In this document: positions 1-8,958 of the stretch, in pieces
How the letters are laid out: each line of letters begins with the position of its first letter
Numbering within the stretch: position 1 is the stretch's first letter
Assembly (NCBI RefSeq): GCF_013340205.1
Contig: NZ_BJTG01000005.1
Location: 372,001 to 436,000, forward strand
DNA length: 64,000 bases
Source of the DNA: Anaeromyxobacter diazotrophicus
GTDB lineage: Bacteria; Myxococcota; Myxococcia; Myxococcales; Anaeromyxobacteraceae
Direction: 5' to 3'
Position numbers and translations under genes: made by a program
The notes under the pieces: model-generated
Seen by the model: the letters and a program-made list of their open reading frames with translations, nothing else
Told to the model about the DNA's origin: nothing
Databases searched by the model: none

Positions 1-1
1 C

Positions 2-328
2 TCGGAGGGCATGGGCTCGAAGGAGTACGTCGCGGCGCAGGAGCGGCTCCTCGCGCTCGGGGAGGACGGCTTCCTGGCCGCTATCGCGGAGAAGCGCTTC
101 GCCGACGTGGACGAGTGGCAGACCCAGATGCAGGTGAAGCCGATGAAGCTGGCCCGGGTGCACCTCTACACCCGCGGCCTCCGCCCGGGCGACCGCGCCC
201 TCACCGGCGTGCACCTCGTCGACTCGGTGGAGGAGGCGGTGCTGGCGAGCGTGCGCGCCAGCGGCGACCCCGCGGTGGCGGTCATCCCGGAGGGCCCGTA
301 CGTCCTGCCGGTGTACGCGGAGGCGTAG
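2..328 (+). CDS. LarA-like nickel-dependent racemase, C-terminal fragment
   Basis: This is the 3' end of a gene that begins before the window; the frame is open from base 2. About 108 residues are visible. The end of the protein carries the conserved [12 protein letters not shown] stretch near the C-terminus, preceded by [10 protein letters not shown], the pattern I associate with the C-terminal domain of the lactate racemase LarA/DUF2088 family. LarA enzymes use a nickel-pincer cofactor to racemise 2-hydroxy acids in the cytoplasm. The nickel-pincer and catalytic histidine region lies outside the window, so substrate and activity cannot be judged. It converges with the ABC transporter genes on the other strand. 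Confidence 0.75.
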   Translation, partial: SEGMGSKEYVAAQERLLALGEDGFLAAIAEKRFADVDEWQTQMQVKPMKLARVHLYTRGLRPGDRALTGVHLVDSVEEAVLASVRASGDPAVAVIPEGPYVLPVYAEA

Positions 329-395
329 CCAGGACCGGCGGCCGGCGGAGGCTCGCCCTCCGCCGCCGCGCGGCGGTCCGCGATCGCGACCGCAG

Positions 396-416
396 GGCGG
401 GGGCTCGTCCCCCGCC
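396..416. terminator. hairpin between convergent genes
   Basis: A perfect 8-bp inverted repeat (GGCGGGGG, loop CTCGT, CCCCCGCC) lies between the end of the LarA-like gene at 328 and the end of the ABC ATPase gene at 422. There is no T-tract on either side. Its position suggests a shared terminator, which is an inference. Confidence 0.4.
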
Positions 417-421
417 GCGGC

Positions 422-1174
422 TCACCGCGGCAACACCTTGGCCAGGAAGTCGCGCGTGCGCTCGTGCTTCGGCGCAGCGAAGAACTCCGCCGGCGGCGCC
501 TGCTCCACGATGCGGCCGGCGTCCATGAAGAGCACCCGGTCGGCCACCGAGCGGGCGAAGCCCATCTCGTGGGTGACCACCACCATGGTCATGCCGCCGC
601 GCGCCAGCTCCAGCATGACGTCCAGCACCTCCTTCACCATCTCCGGGTCGAGCGCGCTGGTGGGCTCGTCGAAGAGCATGATGCGCGGCTGCATGCAGAG
701 CGCGCGGGCGATGGCGACGCGCTGCTGCTGGCCGCCCGAGAGCTGGCCGGGGTGCTTGGCCGCCTGATCGCCGATCCGCACCCGCTCGAGCTGCTGCATG
801 GCGCGCGCCTCGGCCTCGGCGAGCGGCAGCTTCAGCACGGTGTGCGGCGCGAGCGCCACGTTCTCGAGCACGGTGAGGTGGGGGAAGAGGTTGAACTGCT
901 GGAAGACCATCCCCACCTCGCGGCGGATGCGCTCGATGGCGCGCAGGTCCTCGCTGAGCTCGACGCCGTCCACCACGACCGTCCCGGCGTCGTGCTCCTC
1001 CAGCCGGTTGATGCAGCGGATGAGGGTGGACTTGCCCGAGCCGGAGGGCCCGCAGATGACGATGCGCTCGCCGCGGCCGACGTCGAGGTCCACCCCGCGC
1101 AGCGCCTGGAACTTGCCGAAGGCCTTCGCGACGCCGCGCAGCTGGATGATGGGGTCCGCCCCGGAGCCGCTCAC
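422..1174 (-). CDS. polar amino acid ABC transporter, ATP-binding protein
   Basis: Cytoplasmic ATPase of a polar amino acid importer (GlnQ/AapP type), 250 residues, the usual length. Visible motifs are Walker A GPSGSGKS at residues 42-49, Q-loop in [10 protein letters not shown], signature LSGGQQQR, Walker [13 protein letters not shown] and the H-loop in VVTHEMGFA. The GTG start is chosen because it overlaps the upstream permease stop as GTGA; ORF sequence further upstream is only the permease read in another frame. It is the last gene of a four-gene reverse-strand operon (binding protein, permease, permease, ATPase). The order matches the Aap/Bzt general L-amino acid transporters, so broad amino acid uptake is likely, but specificity cannot be read from the ATPase. 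Confidence 0.93.
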   Translation of the reverse strand: MSGSGADPIIQLRGVAKAFGKFQALRGVDLDVGRGERIVICGPSGSGKSTLIRCINRLEEHDAGTVVVDGVELSEDLRAIERIRREVGMVFQQFNLFPHLTVLENVALAPHTVLKLPLAEAEARAMQQLERVRIGDQAAKHPGQLSGGQQQRVAIARALCMQPRIMLFDEPTSALDPEMVKEVLDVMLELARGGMTMVVVTHEMGFARSVADRVLFMDAGRIVEQAPPAEFFAAPKHERTRDFLAKVLPR

Positions 1175-2259
1175 GCCCGCGCCTCCCGCGGGCGCCGGGC
1201 CCAGCCCCCGAGCCGCCGCTCCAGCCACTGGCTGTAGCGCGACAGCGCCAGGCACGCGACGAAGTAGACGGCGGCCACGAACAGGTACCCCTCCAGGAAG
1301 AAGCTGCGCCAGCGCGGGTCGCCGAGCGCGAGCCGCAGCGAGCCGGTGAGATCGTACATGCTGACCACGGTGACGAGCGAGGTGTCCATGAACATCGAGA
1401 GCAGGCTGTTCACGAAGCTGGGGATGACGAGCACCAGCGCCTGCGGGAGGATGACGCGGCGCTGCGTCTGCCAGTAGCCGAGCCCGAGCGACGCGGCCGC
1501 CTCGTGCTGGCCGCGCGGGAGCGCCTGGAGCCCGCCCCGGACCACCTCGGCCAGGTAGGCGGCCTGGAAGAGCGTCATGGCGATGCAGACGCGGCCGAGC
1601 GCGCCGAGGCCGAGCCCTTGCGGCAGCACCAGCGGGAAGACGAACGAGGCGACGAAGAGCACGGTGATGAGCGGCACCCCGCGCACCAGCTCGACGTACC
1701 CCGAGGCGAGGGTGCGGGCGAGCGGCAGCGGCGAGCGGCGCGCCAGCGCCAGCAGCACGCCGAGCGGGATGGAGGCGGTCATGGCCACCGCGGTGAGGAG
1801 CACGGTGAGCGGCAGCCCGCCCCACTCGCCGGTCTCGACGCGGCGCAGCCCGAGCGCGCCGCCGCCCATGAGGAAGAGGAAGGCGGCCATGACGAGCGCC
1901 CAGGCCGAGACGATCCAGCGCCGCCACAGCCGCGGCCAGGCGGTGGCGAGCAGCATGGCGAGGACGAGCGCGGTGGCGGCGAGCGGCCGCCACTGCTCGG
2001 CGTACGGGTAGCGGCCGAACAGGATGAGCCGGTGCTTCTCGGCCACGAAGCCCCAGCAGGCGGCGCGGTGGTCGAGCGCGAGGCAGGCGGCCTCGTCGGC
2101 CCGGAACACGGCACCGCCGACGGCCCAGTGGAACGCGCGGGCAGCCGCCCAGACCCCGAAGGCGCCGAGCAGCACCGTGCCGAACGCGCTCAGCGGCGTG
2201 GCGAACAGGTTCCGGCGCAGCCAGCCGGCGCGCGCGGGCGCGGCGAGGGGGTCGTTCAC
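1171..2259 (-). CDS. amino acid ABC transporter permease (AapM-like)
   Basis: Integral inner membrane permease of 362 residues. It has an N-terminal membrane segment, a soluble section, and a C-terminal BPD_transp_1 domain with the EAA loop ([14 protein letters not shown], about residue 253) that docks on the ATPase. This is longer than minimal HisM-type permeases and matches the extended AapM/BztC type. The GTG start overlaps the TGA of the preceding permease (GTGA), and its own stop overlaps the ATPase start in the same way, indicating translational coupling. Confidence 0.9.
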   Translation of the reverse strand: MNDPLAAPARAGWLRRNLFATPLSAFGTVLLGAFGVWAAARAFHWAVGGAVFRADEAACLALDHRAACWGFVAEKHRLILFGRYPYAEQWRPLAATALVLAMLLATAWPRLWRRWIVSAWALVMAAFLFLMGGGALGLRRVETGEWGGLPLTVLLTAVAMTASIPLGVLLALARRSPLPLARTLASGYVELVRGVPLITVLFVASFVFPLVLPQGLGLGALGRVCIAMTLFQAAYLAEVVRGGLQALPRGQHEAAASLGLGYWQTQRRVILPQALVLVIPSFVNSLLSMFMDTSLVTVVSMYDLTGSLRLALGDPRWRSFFLEGYLFVAAVYFVACLALSRYSQWLERRLGGWARRPREARA

Positions 2260-3416
2260 CGCTCCACCAGCGCCACCCGGCGGTTGTAGACGCCCATGCC
2301 GAGCGCGGTCAGGAGGTTCACGAAGAGGTAGACGGCCATGATGAGGACGATGCACTCCAGCGCCTGACCGTTCTGGTTGATGGCGGTGTTGGCGATCGAG
2401 ACGAGGTCGGGGTAACCGATGACGACCGCCAGCGAGGAGTTCTTGGTGAGGTTCAGGAACTGGCTCGTGAGCGGCGGGACGATGACCCGCAGCGCCTGCG
2501 GCAGGAGCACCAGCCGGAGCGCCTGGCGCCGGGTGAGCCCGAGCGCCGCCGCCGCCTCGGTCTGGCCGTGCGGCACGGCCAGCACCCCGGAGCGGACGAT
2601 CTCGGCGATGTAGGCGGCGGTGAAGCCGACGAGGCCGAGGAGCAGCGAGAGGAACTCCGGGGTGACGCCGCCGCCGCCCGCCACGTTGAAGGCGGTCACC
2701 TCGGGGACGTCGAGCGCGCGCGGCGCGCCGCCCAGCGCCCAGCCGGCGGCGGGGAGCGCCACGAGGAGCAGCAGCGCCGCCCAGCGCACCTGCGGCGTGT
2801 GGCCGGTCCGCTCGCGCCGGGCGCGCGCCCAGCGCAGGAGCGCCCAGGCCGCGCCGAGGCCCAGCGGGAGCGCGCCGAGCGCCAGGGCCCAGCCCCGCGC
2901 CCAGACCGGCGTCGGGTAGGCGAGGCCGCTCTTGGACAGGTAGACGTGCGGCGCGAGCTGGAGCGGGCTCGCCGCGTCGGGCAACAGCTCGGTGATGGAG
3001 ACGTACCAGGCGAGGAGCTGCACCACGAGGGGGACGTTCCGCAGCACCTCCACGTAGGCGGTGGAGAGCCAGCGGGCGAGCGCGTTGCGCGAGAGGCGGC
3101 CCAGGCCGACCACCGTGCCGAGCAGGGTGGCGAGGACGATCCCGACCGCCGCCACCCGCAGCGTGTTGCCGAGGCCGGCCAGGAACGCCCACAGGTAGCT
3201 GTCCTGGGGCGTGAAGGGGACGGGCCCCTCGCCGATGTCGAAGCCGGCCGGCTCGGCGAGGAACCCGAACCCCGAGCGGATCTGCCGCGCCGCGAGGTTC
3301 TCGCGGGTGGTGACCGCCGCGCCCGCGGCGAGCGCCACCAGCGCCGCCGCGAGCGCGAGCTGGTACAGGCGCGCCCGGCCGGAGCGCGTCCTGAACGAGA
3401 GCGATGCGACCTTCAC
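2256..3416 (-). CDS. amino acid ABC transporter permease (AapQ-like)
   Basis: Inner membrane permease of 386 residues, the first of two in this operon. An N-terminal segment (about residues 16-36) is followed by a periplasmic part, several membrane helices and the EAA loop [16 protein letters not shown] around residue 285, then [19 protein letters not shown], which is typical of polar amino acid permeases. The long insertion between the early and late helices (about residues 130-240) is characteristic of AapQ/BztB rather than HisQ. The GTG start five bases after the binding protein stop is the first plausible start; the ORF continues upstream only as a shadow of the binding protein gene. Confidence 0.9.
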   Translation of the reverse strand: MKVASLSFRTRSGRARLYQLALAAALVALAAGAAVTTRENLAARQIRSGFGFLAEPAGFDIGEGPVPFTPQDSYLWAFLAGLGNTLRVAAVGIVLATLLGTVVGLGRLSRNALARWLSTAYVEVLRNVPLVVQLLAWYVSITELLPDAASPLQLAPHVYLSKSGLAYPTPVWARGWALALGALPLGLGAAWALLRWARARRERTGHTPQVRWAALLLLVALPAAGWALGGAPRALDVPEVTAFNVAGGGGVTPEFLSLLLGLVGFTAAYIAEIVRSGVLAVPHGQTEAAAALGLTRRQALRLVLLPQALRVIVPPLTSQFLNLTKNSSLAVVIGYPDLVSIANTAINQNGQALECIVLIMAVYLFVNLLTALGMGVYNRRVALVER

Positions 3417-3421
3417 CGCGG

Positions 3422-4453
3422 CTATCGAACGGGCGGCGCGTACATGAGGCCGCCCTGCGTCCACAGCTTGTTCACGCCGCGCGGCAGGCCGACCGGCGTC
3501 TTCGGGCCGAGGTTGCGCTCGAAGCTGTCGCCGTAGGTGCCGACCTGCTTCACGATCCGGTACGACCACTCCTTGTCGAGGCCGAGCAGCTTGCCCGTGT
3601 CCTCGCCCACGCCCAGCATGCGCTGCACGTCGGGCGACTTGCTCGAGGTCCGGAGCTGGTCGGCGGTGGCCTGGGTGATGCCGTCCTCCTCCGCCTCGAT
3701 CATCGCGAAGAGCGTCCAGCGGACGATCTGGAACCACTCGTCGTCGCCGCGGCGCACCGCCGGGCCGAGCGGCTCCTTCGAGATGACCTCCGGCAGCACC
3801 ACCCAGTCGGACGGGTTCTGGGCGTGGGTGCGCGCGCCGGCGAGGTCGGACATGTCGGTGGTGTAGGCCTGGCAGCGGCCGGAGAAGAAGGCGGCCTGGA
3901 TGGCCTCGGCGTTGTCGAACACCACCGACTTGTACTTGAGCCCGTGCGCGGCGAACCACTCGGCGACGTTCTTCTCGCTGGTGGTGCCCGCCTGCACGCA
4001 CAGCTGCGCGCCGCCGAGCTTCTTGGCGCTGTCCACCTTGAGCTTCTTCGGCACCATGAAGCCCTGGCCGTCGAAGTAGTTGATGCCGGTGAAGACGATG
4101 CCGAGGGAGGCGTCGCGGGTGAGCGACCAGGTGGTGTTGCGGGAGAGGACGTCCACCTCGCCCGACTGCAGCGCGGTGAAGCGCTGCTGCGAGTTGAGCG
4201 GCACGAAGCGCACCTTGTTCGCGTCCTTCAGCACCGCGGCCGCGACCGCCCGGCACATGTCCACGTCGAGGCCGGTCCAGCGGCCCTGGCTGTCGGTGCC
4301 GGAGAAGCCGGCGCCGGAGGTGTTGACGCCGCACACCACCTCGCCGCGGTGGCGGACCGCGTCGAGGGTCTTGCCGGCGCGGGCGAGGCCCGGGGCGGTG
4401 GTGAGCGCCGCGGCCAGCGCGGCGAGGGTGACGGTCCTGCGCGAGAGCTCCAT
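3422..4453 (-). CDS. periplasmic amino acid-binding protein of ABC transporter (AapJ-like)
   Basis: Substrate-binding protein of 343 residues with a signal peptide (residues 1-26, basic start, hydrophobic core, cleavage after LARA). The mature protein begins KTLDAVRHRGEVVCGVN, the standard opening of family 3 solute-binding proteins. Later features are LDVDMCRAVAAAV and GEVDVLSRNTTWSLTRD, both characteristic of general L-amino acid binding proteins (AapJ/BztA). It is the first gene of the aapJQMP-like operon, with an ATG start, and is divergent from the ferredoxin-like gene at 4616. The 162-bp gap between them should contain both promoters. The amino acids actually bound are not shown by the sequence. 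Confidence 0.93.
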   Translation of the reverse strand: MELSRRTVTLAALAAALTTAPGLARAGKTLDAVRHRGEVVCGVNTSGAGFSGTDSQGRWTGLDVDMCRAVAAAVLKDANKVRFVPLNSQQRFTALQSGEVDVLSRNTTWSLTRDASLGIVFTGINYFDGQGFMVPKKLKVDSAKKLGGAQLCVQAGTTSEKNVAEWFAAHGLKYKSVVFDNAEAIQAAFFSGRCQAYTTDMSDLAGARTHAQNPSDWVVLPEVISKEPLGPAVRRGDDEWFQIVRWTLFAMIEAEEDGITQATADQLRTSSKSPDVQRMLGVGEDTGKLLGLDKEWSYRIVKQVGTYGDSFERNLGPKTPVGLPRGVNKLWTQGGLMYAPPVR

Positions 4454-4615
4454 GGTCGTCTCCGTGAGCGTGCGCGCGCCAGGCTGCTCGCCTGGAGGGC
4501 GTGCGAGGAAGGGGTGCCGGGAGTCTATGTCACGGGCGTCCCGGTTGCGCCACCTCTCGACGGCGGGTCGACACCCCGCTGCGCGCGTGCTCTCCTCCCG
4601 GCGCGGAGGGGCGCC

Positions 4616-5458
4616 ATGTGCCAGTTCTGCGTGCAGCACGGCGACGGCAAGCGGTGGTACCGCAACGCGCGGAACTACGCCCTGGACCTCGAGTCGGACC
4701 TCCAGCGGCGCGGCTACGTGGTCTCGTTCGTGCGCGACTTCGAGCGCACCCGCCGGACCGCGCTGGCCGGGCTCGGCGCGCTCCGGTACCTGCCGCGCCC
4801 GCTGCGCGAGGCCGCGAAGGAGCGCGTGTCGCTGCGGCAGCAGGAGGTGCACTTCGGGCAACCGGTGCCGCTCGAGCAGTGCGAGGAGATGCTGAAGCTC
4901 GCCACCCACATCACCCGGCTCCCCTGCGTCTGCCGCGGGGCGCTGCGGCCCGGCTCGGACGCGCCGTCGTGCTGCATCGTCGCGACGGTCACGCCCCACG
5001 ACCAGCTCCTCGCCGACTGCTTCGCCGGCTACGCGGGCGGGCCGGCCTCCGAGGGGTTCGAGCGGCTCGACCTCGCGTGCGCCATGGCCTACCTGCGCCA
5101 GGCCGAGGAGCGCGGGCTCGCGCACACCGCCTGGACCTTCGGCACGCCCTTCATCGCCGCCCTCTGCAACTGCGACCTCCCGAGCGGCTGCCTCGCCCTG
5201 CGCATGCAGCTCCGCGAGGGCCTGCGGGTCATGTGGCGCGGCGAGGACGTGGCGCGCCTCGACCGCGAGCGCTGCAGCGGGTGCGGCCTGTGCGTCGAGC
5301 GCTGCCCGTTCGGCGCGCTGCGCCGGGTGGCCAAGGCGGAGGTCGCGCTCGACCGCGCCGCCTGCTGGGGCTGCGGCACCTGCCGCGCCGCCTGCCACCG
5401 CGGCGCGCTCGCGCTCGAGTCGCGCTCGGCGAGCGGGGACGTGGCGCGGCTCTGGTGA
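4616..5458 (+). CDS. 4Fe-4S ferredoxin-domain protein with extra cysteine motifs
   Basis: A 280-residue soluble protein, probably cytoplasmic. The C-terminus is a two-cluster ferredoxin module, CSGCGLCVERCPFG then CWGCGTCRAACHRGA. The preceding ~210 residues are unusually rich in cysteine: MCQFC at the very start, LPCVCRG, SCC, and CNCDLPSGC, suggesting further metal or cluster binding. The ATG has a good ribosome binding site (GGAGGGG). I do not recognise the N-terminal domain; similar proteins in anaerobic deltaproteobacteria are, to my knowledge, annotated only as 4Fe-4S binding proteins. An electron-transfer role is inferred. It stands alone, divergent from the ABC transporter and 81 bp before the exopolysaccharide genes. 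Confidence 0.8.
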   Translation: MCQFCVQHGDGKRWYRNARNYALDLESDLQRRGYVVSFVRDFERTRRTALAGLGALRYLPRPLREAAKERVSLRQQEVHFGQPVPLEQCEEMLKLATHITRLPCVCRGALRPGSDAPSCCIVATVTPHDQLLADCFAGYAGGPASEGFERLDLACAMAYLRQAEERGLAHTAWTFGTPFIAALCNCDLPSGCLALRMQLREGLRVMWRGEDVARLDRERCSGCGLCVERCPFGALRRVAKAEVALDRAACWGCGTCRAACHRGALALESRSASGDVARLW

Positions 5459-5539
5459 GCGGGGCCTCCCCCTCAGGGTGGCGGCCCCGTCGCAGGGGCT
5501 TGCTCGCCCGGCCGCCGGTGCACAATCCGTACGGGTCGC

Positions 5540-8500
5540 ATGCTCCGGCCCGCCCTCCTCCTCGCCCTCGTCGCGACGCTCCTCGCCTGCGCGGGCGCCG
5601 GCCCCTCGCGGGGGCGCGCCGCGCGCGCCCGCGACGCGGACGAGCTGTCGGCGCTCTGGAGCTACTACCGGTTCGCGTTCGTCGAGGCGGGGCGGGTGGC
5701 GGCGCGCGACGAGGGGGACATCACCACCTCGGAGGGGCAGAGCTACGCGCTCCTGCGCGCGGTCTGGGCCGGCGACCGCGCCACCTTCGGCGAGGTGTGG
5801 CGCTGGACCCGCGAGCACCTCCAGGTCCGCCGCGGCGATCGGCTCCTCGCCTGGAAGTGGAAGGGCACCGTCGTCGACGAGAACGCCGCCACCGACGCCG
5901 ACGTCGACGTGGCGCTCGCCCTGGTGCTCGCCGCGCGCCGCTTCTCCGACCCCGCTTACCAGCGCGAGGCGCTGGCGCTCCTGGACGACGTGTGGCGGCT
6001 CGAGACGGTGGAGGCCGGCGGCCGGCGCTGGCCCACCGCCGGGAACTGGGCGGCCGCCGAGCGCGTCCCCACGCTGCACGTCGGGTACCTCGCGCCCCAC
6101 GCCTATCAGGTGTTCGCCGCGGTCGATCCGCGCCACCCGTGGAAGGACCTCGTGGCGAGCGCCTACGACGTCCTCCACTTCATCTACCTGGAGCAGGGCC
6201 TGGCCCTGCCGCCGGAGAAGCTCTGGCTCGATCGCGCCACCGGCCGGCTCCTCCTCGAGCACCCGCGCACGCACGAGCGCGCGGCCTTCGGCTACGACGC
6301 CGTGCCGCTCTTCTGGCGCGTCGCGGTGGACGCGGCCTGGTGGCACCGCGGCGAGGAGGCGCTCCGGGAGAAGATGCTGGAGCCCTTCGCCGCCGCCTGG
6401 CGGCGCGACCGGCGCATCGCCGATCGGTACGCGGTGGATGGCCGGCCGCTCTCGCAGCTCGAGGGGCTCCCGCAGCTCGCCTCGGTGCACGCGCTGGCGC
6501 TGGTCGAGGACGGGGCGCTCGCCGCGGAGCTGCGCCAGGAGAAGCTCGATCCGCTCTTCGCCCGGGCGCTGGCCGGGGAGGCGACGCCCTACTACCTGCA
6601 CAACTGGCTCTGGTTCGACCGCGCCTTCGAGCTGGGGTCGGTGCGCCACTTCGACGAGGTGCTCGGCTTCCTGCGGCCGTTCGACTGGGAGGGGTTCCGC
6701 GACGCCTTCCCCGCCGTGCCGTTCACGCTCGTCCTCGCCCTCTACCCGCTGGCGCGGCGCTCCCGGCTGGCGCGGGCGCTCTTCGTGGCCGGGGCGCTCG
6801 CGCTCTGCGCGCGCTACCTCGCCTGGCGCGCCACGAGCACCCTCAACTTCGTCGAGCCGCTCGGCCTGGCGGTGAGCGGGAGCCTCCTCCTCGCCGAGCT
6901 GTACAGCTTCTCGACGGTGGTGCTCCTCCTCGTCCAGGTCGGCCTCTCGGGCGGCCGCTCGCGGCGGCCGCCGGCGCCCCCGCTCGGCGAGGGGGAGCCG
7001 CACCCCACCGTCGACGTGTTCGTCCCCATCTACTCCGAGTCGCTCGACATCCTCGACCGCACGCTCGCCGCCGCGACCGCGATGCGCTACCCGGCCTTCA
7101 CCGTCCACGTCTGCGACGACAGCCACCGCGAGGAGGTGGCCGCCCTCGCGCGCGAGCACGGCGCGCGCTACCACCGGGGCCCGAAGCAGCACGCCAAGGC
7201 GGGGAACCTCAACGCCGCGCTGGCCGCGACCGAAGGGGAGCTGGTGGTGGTCTTCGACACCGACCACATCCCCACCGAGAGCTTCCTGGCGCGGACGGTG
7301 CCGCTCTTCCGCGACCCGCGGCTGGGCGCCGTCCAGACGCCGCACCACTTCTACAACGCCGACATCTTCCAGCGCGCCTTCGGGGGCGCCGCGCCCAACG
7401 AGCAGGACCTCTTCAACCACGGGATCCAGGCCGGGCGCGACGGCTGGGGCGGCGCCTTCTTCGTGGGGAGCGGCGCCGTGTTCCGGCGTTCCGCGCTCGC
7501 CTCGGTGGGCAACTTCAACCTCCTCAGCATCACCGAGGACATCCACACCAGCCAGAAGCTGCACGCGAAGGGGTGGCGCTCGGCGTTCGTGGACGAGGAC
7601 CTGGCGGTGGGGCTCTCCGCCGAGAACCTGCAGAGCTACCTCGTGCAGCGGCGGCGCTGGATGCTGGGCTGCCTCCAGATCATGCTCCGCGACAACCCGC
7701 TCCTCCAGCGCGGGCTCACGCTCCGCCAGCGGCTCGGCTACTTCGCCTCGCTCTACTACTTCCTCTTCCCGCTGGCGCGGGTCGCGTTCTGGGCCACCCC
7801 GGCCTGGTTCCTGCTCTTCCACCTCCACCCGCTCTTCGCCGACCTCTCCGACCTGCTCGGCCACCTGCTGCCGGCGATGGTGCTCCTGCCGCTCGCCTCC
7901 ACCGCCCTCCTGCCGGGCTGGCCGCGGCTCCTGTGGGGGGTCGTCTACGAGTACCTGGTGTGCTTCCCGCTCCTGCGCGCCACCTTCGACCTCGTCCTCC
8001 CCAGGCGGCTCGGCTTCAAGGTGACGCCGAAGGGGATCGTCTCCGGCCGGCGGGCCTTCGACCTCGGGTCCTCGAGGCTCACCCTGGCCGCGGCGGCGGT
8101 GATGCTCCTGGCCATCGGCAAGGGCTTCGCCGAGCTCGCCTGGTTCGGCATCGAGAAGGACGCCTACTTCTTCAACCTCTCGTGGGCGATCGCGAACCTG
8201 GTCGCGCTCGGCGCCGCGCTGCTCGTCGCCTGGGAGCGGCCGCAGCGCCGCGCCGAGGAGCGGGTCGCCCTGCGCCAGCAGGCCACCCTGCACGCGGCGG
8301 GGGTCGCGCTGCCGGTGACCCTCACCGACCTCGGCCTCGGCGGCGCGGCGGTGGAACTGCCCGCCGAGGCGCGCTGGCCGGAGCGAAGCGAGCTCGCCGT
8401 GGCCGTGCACGGGCGCGCTTTCCGGTTCCCGGCGCGCCTCGTCCGGTGCGAGGCGCGGGGGCGGGTGGCCCGGGCCGGACTCGCCTTCGACGCCCTCGCC

Positions 8501-8947
8501 GCCGGGGAGCGGCGGGCGCTGGTGCGCGCGCTCTTCGGCCGCGCCGAGACCTGGGCCCACGCCCACGACGCGCGGCCGCGCACGAGCGCCGGCATGGCGC
8601 TCGGGCTCCTCGGCGGGCTCGGCCGCTGCTTCGTCCCCTGGCGCGAGCGGCGGCGCCGCTCCTCGCGCCGGCGGGCGCTGGCGCTCCTCGACCTCGTCTT
8701 CGAGGGGGGCGCGGCCCGCGCGCTGGCGGTCGATCGCGGGCCGGGCGGGCTGGGCCTCCTCGTCCTGGCGCGCCAGCTGCCGGAGCTCGGCGAGCTGCCG
8801 CTGCTCGGGGAGGGGCCCGCGCCGCGCGCGCTGCGCGTCGTGCACCGCCGCCGCCTCGCGCCGTTCCTGTGGCGGCTCGGCCTCGCCGCCGCGCCCGCGC
8901 CCGCCGCGGCCCCCGCCGCTCACCTCACCGCCTACCTCGCCGCCTAG
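5540..8947 (+). CDS. GH8 endoglucanase-cellulose synthase (BcsZ-BcsA) fusion with PilZ domain
   Basis: A 1135-residue fusion. Residues 1-17 look like a lipoprotein signal (LLAC). Residues ~35-385 resemble glycoside hydrolase family 8 (BcsZ): acid motif TSEGQSYALLRAV with Glu65, and DENAATDADVDVALAL around residue 119. Membrane helices start near residue 410. A processive GT2 domain follows with VFVPIYSES (~492), FDTDH (~571), TED (~665) and QRRRW (~703), the D, DxD, TED and QxxRW set of BcsA. Another helix group leads to a PilZ domain (~905-990) with RAEER and DLGLGG, a likely c-di-GMP site. So one polypeptide seems to combine trimming in the periplasm with synthesis and export of a beta-glucan. 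Canonical systems keep BcsA and BcsZ separate. The last ~140 residues are unrecognised. A BcsC-like gene follows 11 bp downstream. The product could be a glucan other than cellulose. Confidence 0.88.
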   Translation: MLRPALLLALVATLLACAGAGPSRGRAARARDADELSALWSYYRFAFVEAGRVAARDEGDITTSEGQSYALLRAVWAGDRATFGEVWRWTREHLQVRRGDRLLAWKWKGTVVDENAATDADVDVALALVLAARRFSDPAYQREALALLDDVWRLETVEAGGRRWPTAGNWAAAERVPTLHVGYLAPHAYQVFAAVDPRHPWKDLVASAYDVLHFIYLEQGLALPPEKLWLDRATGRLLLEHPRTHERAAFGYDAVPLFWRVAVDAAWWHRGEEALREKMLEPFAAAWRRDRRIADRYAVDGRPLSQLEGLPQLASVHALALVEDGALAAELRQEKLDPLFARALAGEATPYYLHNWLWFDRAFELGSVRHFDEVLGFLRPFDWEGFRDAFPAVPFTLVLALYPLARRSRLARALFVAGALALCARYLAWRATSTLNFVEPLGLAVSGSLLLAELYSFSTVVLLLVQVGLSGGRSRRPPAPPLGEGEPHPTVDVFVPIYSESLDILDRTLAAATAMRYPAFTVHVCDDSHREEVAALAREHGARYHRGPKQHAKAGNLNAALAATEGELVVVFDTDHIPTESFLARTVPLFRDPRLGAVQTPHHFYNADIFQRAFGGAAPNEQDLFNHGIQAGRDGWGGAFFVGSGAVFRRSALASVGNFNLLSITEDIHTSQKLHAKGWRSAFVDEDLAVGLSAENLQSYLVQRRRWMLGCLQIMLRDNPLLQRGLTLRQRLGYFASLYYFLFPLARVAFWATPAWFLLFHLHPLFADLSDLLGHLLPAMVLLPLASTALLPGWPRLLWGVVYEYLVCFPLLRATFDLVLPRRLGFKVTPKGIVSGRRAFDLGSSRLTLAAAAVMLLAIGKGFAELAWFGIEKDAYFFNLSWAIANLVALGAALLVAWERPQRRAEERVALRQQATLHAAGVALPVTLTDLGLGGAAVELPAEARWPERSELAVAVHGRAFRFPARLVRCEARGRVARAGLAFDALAAGERRALVRALFGRAETWAHAHDARPRTSAGMALGLLGGLGRCFVPWRERRRRSSRRRALALLDLVFEGGAARALAVDRGPGGLGLLVLARQLPELGELPLLGEGPAPRALRVVHRRRLAPFLWRLGLAAAPAPAAAPAAHLTAYLAA

Positions 8948-8958
8948 AGCCCGCCGCC

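Noticed and set aside
3422-8923. 1833-codon reverse-strand open frame across the polysaccharide genes
   Set aside because: Only the segment below 4453 encodes a real protein (the amino acid-binding protein); the rest is antisense of GC-rich genes, dominated by Arg, Glu, Pro and Gly.
4501-8958. Very long open frame continuous with the BcsC-like gene
   Set aside because: It runs through the ferredoxin-like and synthase genes in another frame and is Arg/Pro/Ala rich; only the part from 8959 has a signal peptide and TPR pattern.
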